Part shown: in pieces, positions 39,739 to 43,344 of the stretch
How the letters are laid out: every line of letters begins with the position of its first letter
Numbering within the stretch: position 1 is the stretch's first letter
NCBI GenBank assembly: GCA_902768325.1
Contig: CACXKY010000006.1
Span: 1-43,344, forward strand
DNA from: Fibrobacter succinogenes
Lineage (GTDB): Bacteria > Fibrobacterota > Fibrobacteria > Fibrobacterales > Fibrobacteraceae
Direction of reading: 5' to 3'
DNA length: 43,344 nt
The notes under the pieces: generated by a model
The model's input: the letters and a program-made list of their open reading frames with translations, nothing else
What the model was told of the DNA's origin: nothing
Databases searched by the model: none
Translations under genes and position numbers: made by a program

Positions 39739-42660
39739 ATGTACCGGTTTATTTCAGTTTTAATTTTTCTTGCAGTCATTGTTGCCTGTAGCAACAGTGA
39801 ATCATATACTTCCGACACAGACGAATCGTCGGACGCGCTGGTAATCGACACCATCGCAGAAGACTCCGTCGCAAAAGACACCGTCCAAGCCATCAACGGA
39901 ATGGTTTACGTCAAGGGCGGAACTGTCACAGTCGGTTCCAACGACAAAAATTTCAAGGCAAACGAACGCCCGGCCATGAATGTCGTCCTCAACTACGACT
40001 TCTACATGGGCGTCCATGAAGTAACATGTGGAGATTACAATAAAATTGCCAAGGAAACAGCACTCAAGACTTTCGGGCAATGCGATAACGACGACCTCCC
40101 CATTACCGATATCACCTATTACGATGCGGTCCTCTACGCAAACGCCAAAAGCAAGCGGGAAAGATACGACACAGCCTACACCTACAGCAAGGCGGTCTTC
40201 AACAACGATGGACACTGCACCTTCCTGGAAGGGTTCTCTTTCCACGCCGACGCAAAGGCGTTCAGGCTCCCGACCGAGGCGGAATGGATCTATGCGGCAA
40301 CCCGCGCCTGGGACACCAGCAAGAGCTGGAACAACGACAACTCCGGATACAAGCTCCACACGGTCTGTAGCAAGGATACAAACTCCGCCGGACTCTGCGA
40401 CATGGCCGGGAACGCCATGGAATGGGTGAACGACTGGATGGGAGTCTTCCGCGACACGACCGTCACCAACTATGTCGGCGCACCCGATGGCGGCGACATG
40501 GGAGAAAGGGTTATCAAGGGAGGAAGCTACACCTCGTCGGAAACAGAACTCAACCCCTACAGTCGCGGCGATGTCTATACGGTCACCTCATCGACAAGGG
40601 CCGAATACGTCGGTTTCAGACTCGCCTTCGGGAGCATCCCCAATGCGCTATGGATGAGCGATGACGGAGTTTCGCAGACAAGCATCGTCACATCACTCGC
40701 AGGAAACGAAACCGTCAAGGGAATCACGGGCACATACAACACGAAGCTAGCCTTCCGTAACGATGTTTCCGGAAACATCGCTATCATCGACTACTTGAAC
40801 GGGGCGTCTTCCGTCAAGGAAATCACGAAAGGCATCAACGCCTACCATCCCGAGATATCACCCGACGGCAAGTGGATAGCCTACTGCACCGGCTTCGAGG
40901 GCGTATCCGGCAAGTCGACAGTCTATGTCCAGAGCATCGAAGACGCCTCCGCCTCCCCCATAAAGCTTGATGTCAAGAAGGCCGTCATCCCCCGTTGGCG
41001 GGTCCTTCAAACAGGCGACACCGCCATCATATATGTCAGTGACGCAAGCAACAACAAGGAAAAAGCGACATTCAAGGCGGCGTCCACCTGGCAAGTCTCT
41101 TTCACTGGAGGGAAATTCGGCATTCCGCAAAAGCTCTTCGACGGGGCGTACCACGGCGGAATCAGCGAAGACAACACCCTCGCCGTCACGGGAGCAAGGT
41201 TGCTCCGTGCACGCGTAGACGGACGCGACACTGTCTGGTACAACGGAGAACAGGCCTGCAACGCCTCGCTAGCCATGGATAGAAGCAAACGCACAGCTTT
41301 CCTCGACTTTGGCGGAAAGACCGGCAGGGACTTTGTCGGAAGCAACTACAGCACCCACCAGAGAATCTTCATTGCAGACAGTACCGGAACGCTCATACAG
41401 TCTATACAGGCTCCATCCGGGTACACCTTCGACCATACGGAATGGACAACGGACAACACAAAGACGAACATTGTCGCCACCCTCACCAACATAAACGGGG
41501 CACACACCAAAATCGTCCTCGTCAATCCGATTGACAGTAGCATTACGGAACTCGCTGAGGGCGAAGAACTGTGGCACCCGAATCTGTGGGTAAAAAAGAG
41601 GGTGGTGAAACAAAGCTCGAGCAGCAGCGCAATCAGTAGTACCCTATTCAGCAGCTCTTCCAAAGCTCTGATCAGTTCCGGTTCAGAAGGTGACATGGGC
41701 AGCTCGAGCGAAATTGCAATTAACAGCTCTAGCGAATCCGTCATTCTGCCCGAAATTGAACTTGACCCCGACAGTGCCGGCATTTATTATAAATCAGGCG
41801 CAACGTACCAAGCAGTAAACATGCGTATTAAAATGGAACTCCTCTGGAAATATAGAGATTCATCAAACGTAGTCATACTCGGGTCATCTCGCGCTAAGAA
41901 TAGTCTTATTCCGAATCAATTAAGCGAAGGATTCCATGCGATCAATTTAGCGAATTCAGGTTTTTCCATAAACGAGAGTCACTACCTATATTTCAACTAT
42001 ATACAATATCACGTAAAGAATCTTAAATTCCTGATTGTCGCATTGGATATTGACTTGTGGTGGGTCAAATACGAAAGCAGTAACAATTTCTTCTATTCAG
42101 AAGCCAAAGAAATATCCGGCTACATTTACGATCAAAATCATCAATTCTGGAAAGACTTTGTTCCTGAAGACCTATACCAACTTACCTTTGAATCTATTGG
42201 AGGAAACACTTACGCAAAGAAATTTAGGGACACTAGAGGTTACGAGGAATACGAAACCGCTTCTGGATGGAAAGAGAATCCAACAATTACTCGCGATACA
42301 AATTGGATGCAGAAAGACCCTTCTCTTTACGAAAACTCCTTCAATTTACTTAAAGAAATTGTAGAAAGCTGCAACCAGAATAACGTTTATGTAATCGGCA
42401 TTATTTTCCCGCAGAGTCCAGCCTACAAAAACACAGGTTCCTTCGGATATAATGGTCCTCAACGAAGTGCAGCAATGTCTGCTATCGAAGATTTCAAGAA
42501 TTTAAGCAAGAAATACCCCTATTTCATTCTTATGGATGAAAACAAGATGGGGGATCACGATTATTCCGATGACATGGCTAGAGATGAAGAGCACCTTTCC
42601 GTTCTCGGAGCAATCCAAATTACAGGCCGTCTTGATTCTCTTCTGTCCACTTTGAAATAA
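39739..42660 (+). CDS. Large lipoprotein: SUMF1-like domain, beta-propeller, Ser-rich linker, SGNH-like domain
   Basis: 973 residues. Lipobox VIVAC (Cys about 17). Residues about 53-295 are a formylglycine-generating-enzyme-like domain (MVYVKGGTVTVGSND, FRLPTEAEWIYAATRAWD, LCDMAGNAMEWVNDWMG, GERVIKGGSYTSS, YVGFRLAFG) without the catalytic Cys pair. About 300-620 resembles a TolB-type propeller (HPEISPDGKWIAYCTGF and similar strands). A Ser-rich linker (624-667) leads to an SGNH-hydrolase-like domain with block I VVILGSSRAKNS (about 713), NLANSGFSINESH and a C-terminal DEEHLSVLG. The last domain is AT-rich compared with the rest. Surface-exposed enzyme acting on polysaccharide esters is a guess. 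A TACGTTTG box lies at 39708-39715. Confidence 0.85.
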   Translation: MYRFISVLIFLAVIVACSNSESYTSDTDESSDALVIDTIAEDSVAKDTVQAINGMVYVKGGTVTVGSNDKNFKANERPAMNVVLNYDFYMGVHEVTCGDYNKIAKETALKTFGQCDNDDLPITDITYYDAVLYANAKSKRERYDTAYTYSKAVFNNDGHCTFLEGFSFHADAKAFRLPTEAEWIYAATRAWDTSKSWNNDNSGYKLHTVCSKDTNSAGLCDMAGNAMEWVNDWMGVFRDTTVTNYVGAPDGGDMGERVIKGGSYTSSETELNPYSRGDVYTVTSSTRAEYVGFRLAFGSIPNALWMSDDGVSQTSIVTSLAGNETVKGITGTYNTKLAFRNDVSGNIAIIDYLNGASSVKEITKGINAYHPEISPDGKWIAYCTGFEGVSGKSTVYVQSIEDASASPIKLDVKKAVIPRWRVLQTGDTAIIYVSDASNNKEKATFKAASTWQVSFTGGKFGIPQKLFDGAYHGGISEDNTLAVTGARLLRARVDGRDTVWYNGEQACNASLAMDRSKRTAFLDFGGKTGRDFVGSNYSTHQRIFIADSTGTLIQSIQAPSGYTFDHTEWTTDNTKTNIVATLTNINGAHTKIVLVNPIDSSITELAEGEELWHPNLWVKKRVVKQSSSSSAISSTLFSSSSKALISSGSEGDMGSSSEIAINSSSESVILPEIELDPDSAGIYYKSGATYQAVNMRIKMELLWKYRDSSNVVILGSSRAKNSLIPNQLSEGFHAINLANSGFSINESHYLYFNYIQYHVKNLKFLIVALDIDLWWVKYESSNNFFYSEAKEISGYIYDQNHQFWKDFVPEDLYQLTFESIGGNTYAKKFRDTRGYEEYETASGWKENPTITRDTNWMQKDPSLYENSFNLLKEIVESCNQNNVYVIGIIFPQSPAYKNTGSFGYNGPQRSAAMSAIEDFKNLSKKYPYFILMDENKMGDHDYSDDMARDEEHLSVLGAIQITGRLDSLLSTLK

Positions 42661-42666
42661 AAATTC

Positions 42667-42672
42667 TATATT
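42667..42672 (+). promoter_or_regulatory. Promoter-like TATATT upstream of pheT
   Basis: TATATT (42667-42672) lies directly after the preceding stop. It predicts a leader of about 90 bases before pheT, and AAAGG (42756-42760) is eight bases before the ATG. No terminator of the preceding gene and no T-box-like element was recognised. Confidence 0.45.
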
Positions 42673-42768
42673 TTCCGCCGAAAATTTAAGCAGGCACGTG
42701 TTTTGCGCCCGCCCTAAGGAATATGTCCAAAGGCCCGCTGCAAGTACCATGCCTCAAAGGATTGAAAG

Positions 42769-43344
42769 ATGAAAGTTTCTTTGAATTGGCTCAGACGTCA
42801 CGTTGATCTTCCGGAAAATGCGGAAGAAGTTGCAAAGGCGCTCACCTCCATCGGTCTCGAAGTCGAAGGCACCGAGGAACCGGGCAAGGTCTACGAGAAG
42901 CTCGTTGTAGCGAAGGTTCTTACCTGCGACCCCCATCCGGACAGCGACCACCTGCACATCACCACCGTGAACGACGGCAAGGAAACGCTCCAGGTCGTGT
43001 GCGGCGCCCCGAACGTGGCCGCAGGCCAGACCGTGGTTCTCGCCCCGATTGGCGCTGAACTCCCGCTCCCCGACGGCGGCACGCTCAAGATGAAGAAGTC
43101 CAAGATCCGCGGCGTGGAAAGTTTCGGCATGATTTGCGCCGAAGACGAAATCGGCCTCAGCGACGACCATGCGGGCATCATGGTGCTCGACGACAGCATT
43201 CCGGCTGGCACCCCGTTCGTGAGCCTCGGCCTCTACGACGTCTGCTTCGAACTGAACGTCACCCCGAACCGCCCGGACGCCCTCAGCCACCGCGGTGTCG
43301 CCCGCGAACTCGCCGCGAAGTTCAACCGCCCGCTCAAGCCGCTC
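42769..43344 (+). CDS. pheT: Phenylalanyl-tRNA synthetase beta subunit (N-terminal part; runs off the window)
   Basis: Charges tRNA-Phe together with PheS. The 192 visible residues start MKVSLNWLRRHVDLPENAEE, the normal PheT N terminus. The EMAP-like tRNA-binding OB domain follows (VVAKVLTCDPHPDSDHLHITTVNDG, QVVCGAPNVAAGQTVVLAPIGA, KIRGVESFGMICAEDEIGL), then the start of the B3/B4 region (FELNVTPNRPDALSHRGVARELAA). pheS is not immediately upstream, so the pair is split or in a different order here. Confidence 0.96.
   Translation, partial: MKVSLNWLRRHVDLPENAEEVAKALTSIGLEVEGTEEPGKVYEKLVVAKVLTCDPHPDSDHLHITTVNDGKETLQVVCGAPNVAAGQTVVLAPIGAELPLPDGGTLKMKKSKIRGVESFGMICAEDEIGLSDDHAGIMVLDDSIPAGTPFVSLGLYDVCFELNVTPNRPDALSHRGVARELAAKFNRPLKPL

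Noticed and set aside
42723..42806. 27-codon open frame overlapping the pheT start (two adjacent Phe codons), as an attenuator peptide
   Set aside because: The purine-rich site is only two bases from its ATG, Phe codons are few and lie inside pheT, and no terminator/antiterminator hairpins are visible.
1..43344. tRNA, rRNA, prophage, insertion sequence or attachment sites
   Set aside because: No cloverleaf-like or conserved rRNA segments, transposase, integrase or terminal repeats were recognised on either strand by reading.

Overview
The window is a 43.3 kb piece of a Gram-negative chromosome that looks like the genus Fibrobacter. The strongest pointer is a circularly permuted GH16 mixed-linkage beta-glucanase with a Ser-rich tail (16354-17397). 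Supporting signs are SUMF1-like (FISUMP-type) exported proteins, Ser-rich linkers, a type IX-like C-terminal sorting domain, many short lipoproteins, LptD/RodZ, and promoter boxes resembling the TAnnTTTG element of Bacteroidota. I assign genus by recognition only; no search was run. There is no rRNA, tRNA, CRISPR array, phage or insertion sequence. Genes are tightly packed, and no gene-free stretch exceeds 300 bases.

Layout. 1-4086 (+): 3' end of ftsH, then overlapping folP and cdaA (c-di-AMP synthesis), then a membrane-anchored coiled-coil/SUMF1-like protein. 4221-7701: an M15-like peptidase (-), a small lipoprotein (+), and a (-) operon of pyrD, a small outer-membrane-like protein and a PDZ-TlpA fusion. 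7737-12534 (+): M20 peptidase, sirtuin, aminofutalosine synthase MqnE and long-form NfeD protease. 12538-16180 (-): a translationally coupled operon of chorismate mutase, prephenate dehydrogenase, an EPSP-synthase-like protein that has lost its substrate-binding signatures, and NAD kinase. 16354-18851 (+): beta-glucanase, its terminator and a GntR-type regulator with two winged helices. 18858-26659 (-): an LplT-PlsC-acyl-CoA synthetase fusion, a GT-C-like membrane protein ending in an NPCBM domain, a GT-B glycosyltransferase and an unknown protein. 26887-28140 (-): lipoprotein and ribosomal protein L31. 28239-28853 (+): LysM-like lipoprotein. 28980-33617 (-): lptD-maf-rodZ-hisB. 33681-37701 (-): PDZ protein with sorting domain, an unknown exported protein, HAD phosphatase and dGTPase. 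37735-43344 (+): RluA-type pseudouridine synthase, a DUF975-like membrane protein, a 973-residue SUMF1/beta-propeller/SGNH lipoprotein, and the start of pheT.

Genes are often joined by stop/start overlaps (TAATG, TGATG, ATGA, GTGA), so translational coupling appears to be the rule in the operons. Many first genes instead carry a TATWTT box only 6-8 nt before the start codon and have no well-placed Shine-Dalgarno, which suggests leaderless or nearly leaderless mRNAs.

The two patterns I consider most worth following are not genes. One is this promoter/start geometry. The other is a set of intergenic arrays with 7-nt periodicity whose units each carry a stop triplet, so stops recur in all frames; two of the three arrays begin at the stop codon of a gene, and one contains two mini-hairpins with a compensatory base-pair change.
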